DNA from: Atriophallophorus winterbourni
Lineage: Eukaryota > Platyhelminthes > Trematoda > Plagiorchiida > Microphallidae
Direction of reading: 5' to 3'
Length of the DNA: 64,000 nucleotides
Assembly (NCBI GenBank): GCA_013407085.1
Contig: JACCGJ010006017.1
Coordinates: 1-64,000, forward strand
The notes under the pieces are model-generated. The model saw nothing but the letters and a program-made list of their open reading frames with translations. It was not told the DNA's origin and did not search any database. Positions 22,001 through 29,397 of the stretch are shown piece by piece. Position numbers and translations under genes: made by a program. Every line of letters starts with the position of its first letter. Position 1 is the first letter of the stretch.

Positions 22001-23725
22001 GCTATACGGTATAAGTGGTGGTTCACGATCAATCAGTCAAGCCAATCTAGATGAAAACTGCGTTTCCTGTTTAAACCTATACGGTGTTGATTATAAACAC
22101 GCGGTGCAACTATAGCCATGAAACTAGCTGCGTTTTACATCCACTTATCAATTGCATTTATTACGCGCATGACATGAATAAAACACACACCTATATTATA
22201 TACGAAACATCCGACAGCACAACACTGTCCTCAACATGCCTGGAGCAATTGTCAATCGATTTCCCGCCAACTAGTTCATGTCAATCTTTCACCGTGTTGG
22301 GCTCATTTGACGGACGTTGGCGAATTGCATAACTTGCGATTGCGGCTGATGTTATCTCATATGTTCGAGGATATTGTAGCTCGACCACTTCTCATGCAAT
22401 TCTTCCGATTTTTGTCACCTATCATTTAGGCGCATCCTTCCTTTTTGTTGTGCTGTAGGCGATTATCTTCACATCATCCGAAAGCTTAACAATAGAACTT
22501 CGTCTTAAGCTAATTCTCCCAAATGCATAATTATAGGGGGGTCGCACGTGACCATTCTAGGCACACGAATTATTGCTGTGTTGCTGTTGAGCGTATTATA
22601 ATTTTTAGTTTTATTATAGCTTCCAAAGATTGGTCGCTTTTTATTCGACAGTACGTGACACAGTGCAACAAGGAGTGCTGCTCTATAGCCGATTTATAAT
22701 GCCTAAATTCAACTAGATGAGCTTTATAAGAAGCGCCATGCATAATAATCACAATTGAGTAAACAAAAACCACGTTACCGTTTCTCATGTTTGTAGATTT
22801 TTGATCCTCTTGCAGTTTTCGGACATTACAAAACGTTAACACAAATACCAATGTATTGTGATGCTCACATCCCCATCCCTTACACGCCAGTACTGGTTTC
22901 TGGCTGTTTGCTGTCATCAGCACAAATAGTTTCATTTCAATTATTGGCTGAAATAACTAGGCTTGATTGAAATAACTTTCATTTCCACACATTTTAGTTT
23001 GATTTTCATACCATTTCACAATTGACAACGGATTAAAATGTAAGCCAGAGTTTACTATCAAGCATTGAATCACAACTCACATAAGAACTTTTGTTACAAT
23101 TTTCTTTTCATCCAGAGATATAGCACAATGAACAATTGTAACGGAAGGCAATAGATTGAGCAAATTGGAAATGATTTTCATGGCGTTTTTATGTCTGCAC
23201 TTTATGATTTGTACAAAGTGAAAATGACATCAATCGCCTACATAACTATATTTACTTAGACTCGTCAGACTAACGAGACTTCATACCTTATAAAATTGCG
23301 CTATACGACGAAGCTCTTCCCGAGAAATAGCAAAAGCGGTGATTATGCATTTTCAGGATTCGAGAACATCCTACACAGGAATCACATATTTGAAACGCGA
23401 GAGACTTCAGAAGGCGGCGGAGCTGTGCGAAATGGCCGGAAAACACGCGCACTCCTCCATATCAGAGGCTATTCTAGGCGAGCAGCTGTACAGCGTTGAT
23501 TCGATCGATGATTGGAGCACCATGGGGATGGAAGACGCGCCGTTTTTAAACTTGCCCGCGAGTCTTCGAAGTGGCGAGCTTCAAGCGGTGAACTGGCCAA
23601 AGGCGGAGGATTTGCTGTTTATGACTTTATGGATTTACGCGGTGCTTTTGCATCTGGCGCTTATACTACTTTGGATTTATTACATTCATAAATGGCGCAC
23701 CACAAAGTATATTATACAAGAGTAA
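9654..23725 (+). CDS. Five-exon gene: EGF/TSP1 single-pass membrane protein
   Basis: The only cellular gene I can support. Exons are 9654-10084, 14649-14976, 19030-19298, 20513-20930 and 23357-23725; the intron phases are 2, 0, 2 and 0 and each donor/acceptor pair keeps the frame, giving 604 residues. Order: signal peptide (1 to about 22), an unrecognised region (about 23-260), EGF-like modules at 270-313, 320-360 and 390-418, a thrombospondin type 1 repeat at 427-478, a stalk (483-566), one transmembrane helix (about 568-592) and a short basic tail ending KWRTTKYIIQE. It should be a type I cell-surface protein, probably in adhesion or ligand binding; that role is inferred from the modules only. 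Introns 1-4 hold retrotransposon and ribozyme-repeat debris. Additional 5' exons cannot be excluded. Confidence 0.82.
10560..11240 (-). pseudogene. Decayed non-LTR RT fragment in intron 1
   Basis: On the minus strand, near 11160-11120, the reading VDLKIWATACNF resembles the motif C surroundings of CR1-type RT (ADDLKIW). Near 10760-10700 the reading ERDQLENVQRRATKRVQEL matches the conserved C-terminal LxxVQRRATKLV block. The frames between are broken by stops. It lies antisense to the host gene within its first intron. Confidence 0.6.
11540..12240 (+). pseudogene. Non-LTR endonuclease-RT linker fragment in intron 1
   Basis: Pieces of the region between endonuclease and RT of a non-LTR element. 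At 11972-12170 the frame reads RAATRSARKDRQLYLADTAS and then EMENAASLGDFRKLFQLIR, a conserved linker in flatworm endonuclease-RT proteins; upstream pieces (SAAPVEQQWSVIQNAAL near 11835) are in other frames. Neither the endonuclease catalytic motifs nor the RT palm is present. Confidence 0.55.
13430..13620 (+). repeat. SINE-like repeat, second copy
   Basis: Aligns with 5105-5290 across several blocks (see that entry). It includes ACTAGGACGAAA at 13481-13492 and GAGGTGCCTACACCACGAACG near 13575. A third, more distant piece may lie at 13725-13780. Located in intron 1 of the host gene. Confidence 0.45.
13621..14648. other. Remainder of intron 1, nothing recognised
   Basis: Non-coding intron sequence. 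Overlapping short open frames occur on both strands at 14148-14382, but neither resembles a known protein and they lack splice or context support. The intron ends at the TTGCAG acceptor at 14648. Confidence 0.4.
14649..14976 (+). CDS. Exon 2: cysteine-rich ectodomain
   Basis: Preceded by acceptor TTGCAG at 14643-14648; its first base completes codon 144. It encodes residues 145-253 with cysteines in CPDVCRSRPKDACD and KKCGSYLDEAI, a possible N-glycosylation site in LNNSEV, and CTCGMYYR at its end. Donor GTATGC follows at 14977 in phase 0. I do not recognise the fold; the spaced cysteines suggest an extracellular disulfide-bonded domain. Confidence 0.8.
15480..16980 (+). pseudogene. CR1-like RT remnant in intron 2
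   Basis: An RT in the same orientation as the host gene. The blocks are in order: KKSPGADEITPFLL near 15535, TLDNLTRTMDNGYPIHACYW then DMSKAFDRVNRSILLQKLE (motif A, 15740-15850), LQGSVL near 15970, FADDIKVW (motif C) near 16050, TEEKDLGVWITSN near 16250, then MEYAVQAWSPWLQKYMT and the C-terminal blocks to 16640. At least four frame changes and several stops separate them. The 3' end carries GCTTTTTGGACCATTAAAT near 16950, shared with the minus-strand copy at 17400-17430. Confidence 0.8.
16981..17100. repeat. Low-complexity TACTTA/CATGCATG tract
   Basis: Repeated TTAATTACTTA and CATGCATG words between two CR1 3' ends; simple sequence. Confidence 0.5.
17149..17182 (-). ncRNA. Hammerhead-like remnant
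   Basis: On the minus strand CTGATGA (17182-17176) is followed by CAGCAAACAGAC and ACAAACC. The first core strand is intact, but the GAAAC strand has become ACAAAC, so it should be inactive. It matches the variant family at 21119 and 22920. Confidence 0.4.
17400..18880 (-). pseudogene. CR1-like RT, 5'-truncated, in intron 2
   Basis: Minus-strand RT starting at the block NYRPVTLLPVISKVMERLV (about 18870) and ending with the C-terminal blocks near 17626. Visible motifs: DMSKAFDRVNHSLSLQKME (motif A), SGVPQGSVLGPI (motif B), LLFADDIKLWTQV (motif C), LGVWVSSTLKPP, MEYAVQALSPWLQ and FTWNSLPCNV. Three reading frames cover it (18844-18422, 18489-18250, 18183-17626), so only a few frameshifts have occurred and the copy is fairly young. 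It is antisense to the host gene. The sequence beyond 18880 no longer resembles RT, showing 5' truncation. Confidence 0.85.
19030..19298 (+). CDS. Exon 3: first EGF-like module and start of the second
   Basis: Acceptor ATTTCAG ends at 19029 and the exon starts in phase 0. It encodes residues 254-342. The first EGF-like module uses the six cysteines 270, 276, 282, 302, 304 and 313 (CGGSNPCANGGRC, then CECPPAFRGEFC), with an N-glycosylation site NIT between cysteines 3 and 4. The second module starts at C320. The exon most probably ends at 19298 with donor GTGTGT, phase 2, because this choice completes the second EGF with exon 4; other GT dinucleotides are close by. Confidence 0.78.
19299..20159. 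other. Intron 3, left part; nothing recognised
   Basis: AT-rich intron sequence without a convincing open frame. The section 19980-20160 is richer in GC and might be an old repeat end, but I cannot assign it. Confidence 0.4.
20160..20320 (+). repeat. Single copy of the 230-bp hammerhead repeat, intron 3
   Basis: Shows the array's blocks in order: GTTGCGCTTGTATGCCA, TTACCATTCTTCCACTGTTT, CATGCTGATCCTGATCCTAC, the core at 20240-20272, and TGTGTGATGGAAACTCATGC. The core reads CTAATGA (G5 changed to A), GTGC with ACAC for stem II, then GAAACCGGTCGTG. The changed core base should abolish cleavage. Confidence 0.7.
20513..20930 (+). CDS. Exon 4: EGF modules 2-3 and TSP1 repeat
   Basis: Acceptor CCTTAACAG ends at 20512; one base completes codon 343 and the reading continues CICPPSHM, giving cysteines 4-6 of the second EGF (344, 346, 360). 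A third EGF follows (NPCLNRGHC, CICQAGYSGKNC; residues 390-418). Residues 427-436 read WSQWTEWSDC, the classic thrombospondin type 1 start with three tryptophans (sites of C-mannosylation in that family), then CYRQPFQQQTRHC and RCVGAPRRQRYAGC. Donor GTGAGA at 20931 is in phase 0. A shorter acceptor at about 20442 would add unrelated residues and is less likely. Confidence 0.85.
20931..21080. other. Start of intron 4
   Basis: Non-coding; begins with donor GTGAGA. Leads into the variant hammerhead repeat at 21085. Confidence 0.4.
21085..21215 (+). repeat. Variant hammerhead repeat, + copy in intron 4
   Basis: The core at 21119-21152 reads CTGACGA, CGGC-AAACA-GCCA, GAAAC, CGGTA, GTGG. Stem I pairs CCAC upstream of the core with GTGG after the cleavage site, four pairs. 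Stem II keeps GGC/GCC with a C-A mismatch next to the core. CTGACGA replaces CTGATGA; position 7 is the variable one in hammerheads. The tail GTGAGCACCACAATACATTC recurs in the minus copy near 22830. Confidence 0.6.
21216..22824. other. Intron 4 interior, nothing recognised
   Basis: AT-rich sequence; short open frames at 21478-21660 and 22084-22332 resemble no family I know and are probably chance. No transposon protein blocks seen. Confidence 0.4.
22825..22925 (-). repeat. Variant hammerhead repeat, - copy in intron 4
   Basis: On the minus strand the core at 22920-22887 reads CTGATGA, CAGC-AAACA-GCCA, GAAAC, CAGTA, followed by the shared tail ending GTGAGCATCACAATACATT. Stem II is reduced to two or three pairs. 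It lies inverted to the 21085 copy, 1.7 kb away in the same intron. Confidence 0.6.
23357..23725 (+). CDS. Exon 5: stalk, transmembrane helix, cytoplasmic tail
   Basis: Acceptor GCATTTTCAG ends at 23356, phase 0. It encodes residues 483-604 and the stop TAA. The first 85 residues are a helical-looking stalk (YLKRERLQKAAELCEMAG, then SISEAILGEQL). LLFMTLWIYAVLLHLALILL and following residues form a single transmembrane span, flanked on its cytoplasmic side by HKWRTTK. The tail is only about 12 residues and has no evident signalling motif. No AATAAA is visible close downstream. Confidence 0.8.
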   Translation, partial: DSRTSYTGITYLKRERLQKAAELCEMAGKHAHSSISEAILGEQLYSVDSIDDWSTMGMEDAPFLNLPASLRSGELQAVNWPKAEDLLFMTLWIYAVLLHLALILLWIYYIHKWRTTKYIIQE

Positions 23726-23879
23726 TGTTATGATCAAATTTGTAAATGTAACGTTATTCGGCTGAACATTGCTTCAGATTCCTTGCAACGAGGCTTACGC
23801 AGTACTCTATGATCCAATACATCCTCACAGCACAGAAATTGATTAATTATGGCATCGGCATCATTATAGCGTATAAAAA

Positions 23880-23945
23880 TTATTATATTATAGATAGATA
23901 TATATATATATCTATAGGATATATATATATATATATAGATTACTG
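23880..23945. repeat. TA microsatellite
   Basis: Two (TA)n tracts separated by CTATAGGA, flanked by AGATAGAT and ATAGATTA; simple repeat downstream of the host gene. Confidence 0.9.
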
Positions 23946-24204
23946 ATAGTAATGGAAAATTAACTGTGCATCGTTATTGATGTCATCGGATTCATCGATT
24001 TGAAAAGCCTAGAAGCTTTTTTTTCAATTTGGATCATTTACTATGCTCAATATTGAATCCTTCTTTGAGTTGTATTGTTTGAAGGAGGGATTTTGCTAAT
24101 TTTTTGTTCGGCCTTGTTGGTTAGCATAATTTTTGAACATCCGTTTTTCATGGTGTAACGAACACTAATTTTACACAACCGTGAGACTTCGAGTCAAGAG
24201 CAAT

Positions 24205-24743
24205 AATTTCTGTCACTTCATTGAAGCCATTTGATCATTTTCAGGCAATATTTTGTATAGCAGCATGCGTAGTGTAGTCGTCTGTTTCCTTTTTCATTCG
24301 TTTGAGACAGTGTAACGAATGCTGAATAAAGATGATTGTTCGCCAAAGATTGTCGTGAGTGTTTCAATGGTTTCGTCAAAGGTGAACTCTCGATCACATT
24401 TTGGAAGAATATAGTTAGTGTAACGTTCGTGCTCAACAGGAACAAGTTTTCTCAACAATAGGCAAACAAGCCATGCATCACCTTGACCCGCTAGTTCAAC
24501 TCGGAAAATGTCTTCGTATTTCTGGAACCAAGCATTGAATGTTGTTCCCGATACTGCATCAAAATGGAAATCTGTGATGGATGCAGCGATTGAGTCGATT
24601 GATTGTTGCTGTGTCTGTTCTTTGGGTTTTTCTTTGAAATTCAGCTTCTGCGAAAAAAGTTCCATAGGCTGCTTCTGTGATTTTCCGAACTGCGCTTGCT
24701 GTTGCTGAAGTAATGCTTGCATTTGCTCAACGCTGATAGCCAT
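24205..24743 (-). pseudogene. Ty3/gypsy gag, N-terminal fragment
   Basis: The minus frame 24743-24294 starts MAISVEQMQALLQQQQAQFG, a glutamine-rich gag start, and continues FHFDAVSGTTFNAWFQKYED, LLLRKLVPVEHERYTNYILP and FDETIETLTTIFGEQSSLFS, typical of the matrix/capsid part of flatworm Ty3-type gag. A frameshift near 24310 moves the reading to LKRMKKETDDYTTHAAIQ, after which it stops. The nucleocapsid part is absent. Unusually it lies downstream of pol on the same strand (see the pol entry). Confidence 0.75.
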
Positions 24744-24764
24744 CCCTTTTGCAGGTAGGATAAT

Positions 24765-26265
24765 ACTCGTCGAAGTATCGGATCAGATTTTGTTGCGTTT
24801 TTTACTATCTTCATCGTCACAGTGAGTGATGTTCCCGAATGAGTAGACGAGAAGGCTCTGTCAATATCTGCGTTGATGGCGGCGTTCACTGCGTCTTGAG
24901 GTTCGACTTTGTTTGCATCAATAAGGCGTGAGAGGGCATCAGCCTGCCCTATAGCTTCAGCTCGTATGTACTTGATTTCAAATTGATAGCCCAGAAGTAA
25001 CGTAGCCCAACGTTGTAAGTGACTCGCTGTATATATAGGGATACCCTTCTTGGATCCAAATATTGTTGATAGCGGCTTGTGGTCTGTTCGCAATGTGAAT
25101 TTTCTTCCGCACAGCATCTTGTGGAACTTTTGAACTGCAAAGGCTATGGCCAAAGCTTCCTTTTCGATTTGACTGTAATTCCTTTCTGATGGAGTGAGAG
25201 CTCGCGCAGCGTGTGCTATTGCCTTCTCTGATCCGTCTGGAAAACGATGGGAGATCACTGCTCCTATCCCATAGCTAGAGGCATCCGTTGGGACTGTGAT
25301 CGGCAAGTTAAGATTGTAATGTGTCAACAAGAGGTCTGATGTAATCAATGCCTTCAGTTCATAAAATGCGTGTTGGCATGCTTCGGACCACTGCCATTTG
25401 ACATCTTTTGACAGAAATCAATTTAATGGCTGCCGTAATTGTTGCATACTCGGGAGGAATTGACTGTAATAACTTATTATTCCCAAAAAGGATCGTAAGG
25501 TAGGGAGGTCCGTTGGATGTGGTAACTCAGCGATCGCCTTGACATTGTCTGGGTCTGGGCGCCAACCATCTTGATCAATGATAAATCCCAAGAACATTAT
25601 CGATCGCATGAACAGGCGACACTTTTCTGATCTTAGATGAAAACCATATTGTCTGATCCGCTCAAGAACTGTCTCAACGCGGCTTGTGAGCTCTTCTGGT
25701 GAGGCTCCCATTACAATGATGTCATCCATATATGCTACTGCACCTGGAACTCCGGATAGCATAGTATCTATCACTTGCTGGAAAATTGCCGGGGCCGTTT
25801 TGACGCTAAATGGCAATCGATTAAACTGGTAAAGTCCCTTGTGTGTGTTGATAGTGAGCAGTTTTCTACATGACGGTTCCACTTCCAATTGTAGATAGGC
25901 GTCGGCTAAATCAAGGGTAGCAAAGAATTTTCCTCCATTGAGTTTGGCGAATATGTCTTCTGGTAATGGCAGTGGGTACTGGTGAAGTTCGAGGCATGCA
26001 TTTAATCCGGTTGAAAAATCAGCACACAATCGGATCTTCCCGTTTGGCTTCCGAATAACAACGATGAGAGCTGCCCAAGATGAAAAGTCAACACGTTCAC
26101 TGATGCCTTCAGATTCTAAACGGTTCAGCTCTTGCCCAACACTCTCTTGTGCTGCATAGGGGAGAGGACACCGTGGTTTGAAAACAGGTTTCACATCTGG
26201 GAGCAAATATAGGGAGGCCTTGAACGTTGAGCACCGACCAAGTTTGGACTGAAACACATCTGCCT
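24765..26265 (-). pseudogene. Ty3/gypsy pol: RT and RNase H
   Basis: Minus-strand pol fragment. RT: LYLLPDVKPVFKPRCPLPY, PNGKIRLCADFSTGLNACLE, KFFATLDLADAYLQLEV (motif A), LPFSVKTAPAIFQQVID (motif B), VAYMDDIIVMG (motif C, YMDD) and FLGFIIDQDGWRPDPDNVKA. RNase H: PTDASSYGIGAVISHRFPDG, RNYSQIEKEALAIAFAVQKF, FTLRTDHKPLSTIFG and GQADALSRLI. The two parts are in one frame, separated by a single in-frame TGA at 25420-25418. Protease and integrase are missing; the reading ends at LRRVLSYLQKG and the gag start follows within about 20 bases. The 5' flank (26266-26380) is not recognised. Confidence 0.88.
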
Positions 26266-26679
26266 AAGCGGATGTAGTATTATGATATTGGAAATAAACG
26301 CTATATTGCCGACTACATAAGCTGACCTCGATTTAACTACTCTGCCGTGTGAATTCATCTTATCATTAGTGTCCATAGCGTATTATTTTCTAGAGAATGG
26401 CATGCGTTGTCTCAGGTTTGACGGTTCATCAAAAGTTTGAAGACAAAAAATATCATGAATCTCTAAAACAAAATAATTCACTCTCTACCCATCTCGTGCC
26501 TTCATTTGATTTGTACACCTGGTGAGACTAGAAGTAATGATGTTAAGTAACGTTTAAATTTTTCAGCTGCAGTGACAAGAAAAAGCTGTTTCAGTCTTCT
26601 ATCCCAATACATATTAGAAGTAAACTCAATATTCAAAATGTATGGTTGAAAAGCATTTAACTGTAGAGGAACTATAAGG

Positions 26680-26760
26680 TCGAAATATAGGTATATATAC
26701 TATTCTATTCACGAAGATATATATATATATATATATATATAGTTATGAATAGAATTATTC
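26680..26760. repeat. TA microsatellite inside a short inverted repeat
   Basis: A (TA)n tract of about 20 bases flanked by ATTCTATTCA and its complement TGAATAGAAT. Confidence 0.8.
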
Positions 26761-26929
26761 GGTCATATTGACTGGAGTAACTTATTAATAGGCGTGCAGT
26801 AACATCAGGTTCAGATCGCATATAGTCGTCAATTTTCCATTTAATATTATAGCGTGTCGGTGGTAGATAGAGAAGTCGAAAATGTTTAAGTCATTTCATC
26901 TCACATCGGCAAAACTTCACACACCCTCT

Positions 26930-27330
26930 GGATCTCGGTAATGTTCATGGTTTATGGAAGAGAAAGACCTGGGTGTTTGGTTTGCAATAACTTGAAGTTT
27001 TCTCGGCGGTGTTCTGAGGTATACAAAATGTACCTCTAAACCATGGCGCTGGTAAGAAGTATCTTCGGTAGTTTCACAAAGCAGGTATTCCGACAGATAA
27101 TTAAAACCTTTAACCGGCCAACAATATGAGTACACTGTTCAATCATGGTCCTATGTTTACACAAGGACATGGCTTCCTTGAATCGTGTATACCTCCGCTC
27201 TACAAAACTGGTGATTGGACTATTCAACAGACCAAAAGCGGAGATGATTGCAACTATTAACCTATTTTAATTTCCCTACCGCCGTGTCATGGGTGATTTG
27301 ATCCTGTTGTCATAAGGAAAATACAAATTG
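26930..27330 (+). pseudogene. CR1-like RT fragment
   Basis: Contains EEKDLGVWFAI near 26955 and, in other frames, blocks equivalent to the region from that motif to the VQAWSPW block (TVQSWSYVYT near 27135, then VYTSALQNW and the RRVMGDL equivalent near 27285). Heavily frameshifted; 400 bp of a decayed copy. Confidence 0.6.
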
Positions 27331-27379
27331 AATCCTTAAATATCAGTCTCCGGGATGCACACACTCATGAGTTTGATTC

Positions 27380-28170
27380 AATGGATCCTGGCTCATATTA
27401 CAATTCGTTTCTAAATTATCTCAATTCGAAGATTTACGAAAACTCGATTTTTGTACCACACAAATGCAGCTACAACAACCAGTTTGATATTTGGTGTAGA
27501 ACGAAGAAATGGTTAGCTGTTAAGCGAGAGTCTTGGGTAACCCATAAGAAGTTTGGTACGGAAGAAACTTGGAAACGATTCTGTAAGATACGGAATCAAG
27601 TCACTACTCTTGTAAGAGAAGATCGCATGCAATTCCAATGGAACTTGCTTTAGAGAATGGAAAAGAATCCTAAGCTTCTCTACAAGATAGTAAATGAACG
27701 ATCAAAGATCAAACCAGGTGTATTCTCTGTACTAACACCTCATGGATTGACCCACACTGCCTAATATACCGCCGACGCTTTAGCAGCGTTTTACTCATTT
27801 GTCTTTAATCCCAAGCGTTGTATACCATATCAACTTTCATCAAGTTCACCACATTCCGAATTATTAAGTGAAATGACTATCAACGAATACATGGTTGGGC
27901 GGGAACTTTGTCGACTAAACGAAAAGAAGTCCCCTGGCGCAGACAAAATTACCCCCGCCGTACTTCGCAGGTGTCGCGTTGCTTTGACTGCTCCTCTCAC
28001 TCGCATATTCAATCTCATCTTAAATGAAGGAAAAATACCACCGCAATGGAAAGCAGGGATGATAACTCCTATTTATAAAGGCGGTAGCCGTTCAGACACA
28101 GCAAACTATAGACCGGTAACGTTACTTCCGGTGATCACCAAATTAATGGAACGCATTGTGACTGCGCGCA
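27380..28170 (+). pseudogene. CR1-like RT N-terminal part, cut by the ribozyme/PLE unit
   Basis: The linker and first RT blocks of a CR1-like ORF2. 27381-27653 reads ESWVTHKKFGTEETWKRFCK and KIRNQVTTLVREDRMQFQ; then, after a stop, MEKNPKLLYKIVNERSKIKP. 27873-28165 reads LCRLNEKKSPGADKITPAVL, PPQWKAGMITPIYKGGSRSD and ANYRPVTLLPVITKLMERIV. The RT is cut at about 28170, where the hammerhead unit begins (GGATACGCATA). The rest of this RT does not reappear right of the PLE. Confidence 0.8.
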
Positions 28171-28184
28171 TAAGAGATGGATAC

Positions 28185-28226
28185 GCATACTGATGAGAGG
28201 CAAAAACCTCGAAACCGGTCCTGTGC
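28185..28226 (+). ncRNA. Hammerhead ribozyme, PLE copy 1
   Basis: CTGATGA at 28190-28196; stem II GAGG (28197-28200) with CCTC (28207-28210), loop CAAAAA; GAAA at 28211-28214; ACCGGT palindrome 28214-28219; cleavage predicted after C28220. Stem I pairs GCATA (28185-28189) with TGTGC (28222-28226), but one base next to the core is missing compared with copy 2, leaving C28221 unpaired. Likely weaker than copy 2. Confidence 0.82.
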
Positions 28227-28439
28227 TCCTGGTGAGATTTTAGCGTTTCGGAATGGTATTCTACTTCGAACTAGCCTGGGGTTGTAATAACCCTCGCGGA
28301 AACAGGCCGTTCGATCAGTTGGGCTTAGTTTAGTCCCTTCAGCTACTTATAAAGTAGCGAGTAGACGCGAACTTCGATTCACATTGCGCCATCCGTCTAC
28401 ACAAATACTAGTTCGAAACGCGAAGAGTCCAGCGGATAC

Positions 28440-28482
28440 GCATAGCTGATGAGAGGCAAAAACCTCGAAACCGGTCCTGTGC
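28440..28482 (+). ncRNA. Hammerhead ribozyme, PLE copy 2 (intact)
   Basis: All required parts are present. CTGATGA 28446-28452; stem II GAGG 28453-28456 with CCTC 28463-28466; GAAA 28467-28470; short stem III formed by the ACCGGT palindrome 28470-28475; cleavage expected after the GTC ending at 28476. Stem I pairs GCATAG (28440-28445) with CTGTGC (28477-28482), six pairs including one G-U. Such a short stem III usually works best as a dimer, as known for PLE and retrozyme hammerheads. Confidence 0.88.
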
Positions 28483-28528
28483 TTCCGGTGAGATTTTAGC
28501 GTTTCGGAATGGTATTGTACTTCGAACT

Positions 28529-29397
28529 CACAAATGCAGTTGCGTCAGAACCCTATTCAAACGAGCAGCAACCCACTGCAGTACAGATGAACTGAGAAGA
28601 AAAGAAGAAGAATATCTGTTCAAAGTGTTCCAGAAAAATGGATATCCAAGAAGCTTCATACTACGAAACAGGTCCAACCGCCCGCAACAAAGAACCCCAG
28701 AAGAAAACAGAAGCAGACGCACTCTGCCCTATATCCAACATGTCTCCGAAATCGCAGCTCGGGTGCTTCGGCCACTTGGAATAGACATCGCGCATAAACC
28801 AGCATCAACACTTCGCAACTGTTTCAACAACACGAAAGATAAAGTGACAAAAGAAGAGCAGTCGAATATCGTCTACAAGATTTCATGCAGAGACTGTGAA
28901 AAGAACTACGTCGGACAAACGGGTCGCAAACTCAGCACAAGACTACATGAACACCAGTTGGCCGTACGCAGACATGACCGGAATTCACTGATTTCAATAC
29001 ATGTTGATCAATTTGGGCATCAGTTCGACTGGGACCGCACAAGAATATTAGCCAGAGGAAACGACCGACGGACTCGGGAATTCTTGGAAGCGTGGCACTC
29101 AACAACAAATTCAATTAACCAGCATCTCCAACTGGCTGCAACATATGGACCAATGAGAAACCGATCACGGAGACGGCATAACATGAACTCGACCAATCCG
29201 CGGGAGTGACCGTGAACGGACAGGCAAACAGTATAATAACCAACGAATTCCAACTGCAAGACGCTTCGAAAGAAGTTTTGCTGATGATGTCATCTAGCCT
29301 GATGACGAAACGTCCAAGAACAACTACGCAAGCTCGGCGAACACAAGGTGAACACCATCCACATCCTGAGCTACGAATATTTTCCTCTATTGCTGAA
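28529..29397 (+). repeat. PLE left direct repeat (pseudo-LTR)
   Basis: About 868 bp, nearly identical to 31063-31930. It contains the C-terminal part of the PLE protein (stop TGA at 29207-29209, GIY-YIG block at about 28870-28930) plus about 190 bp of tail. I see only about five differences between the two repeats (for example CGGCAT versus CGGTAT at 29176/31707, ACCGTG versus ACCATG), implying a recent duplication. Partial tandem repeats of this kind are the known pLTR structure of Penelope-like elements. The left coding piece lacks RT and is not functional alone. Confidence 0.88.

Larger units (their letters stand above)
28178..28528 (+). repeat. Duplicated hammerhead unit at the 5' side of the PLE
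   Basis: Two copies of a ~95-bp block (GGATACGCATA... to ...TACTTCGAACT) lie 256 bp apart, at 28178-28272 and 28433-28527. Each holds a complete hammerhead core. Between the predicted cleavage sites (after 28220 and after 28476) lies exactly 256 nt. The spacer contains TTATAAAG at 28348-28355, a possible TATA-like element. The second copy joins the truncated PLE repeat at CGAACTCACAAA, sharing microhomology with CGAACACTCACAAA at 31050. Hammerheads are known from the pseudo-LTRs of PLEs. Confidence 0.85.

Noticed and set aside
29206..29283. GTG at 29206 as the real PLE start codon
   Set aside because: GTG starts are not expected in animals and the region belongs to the terminal repeat; a downstream ATG is more likely.
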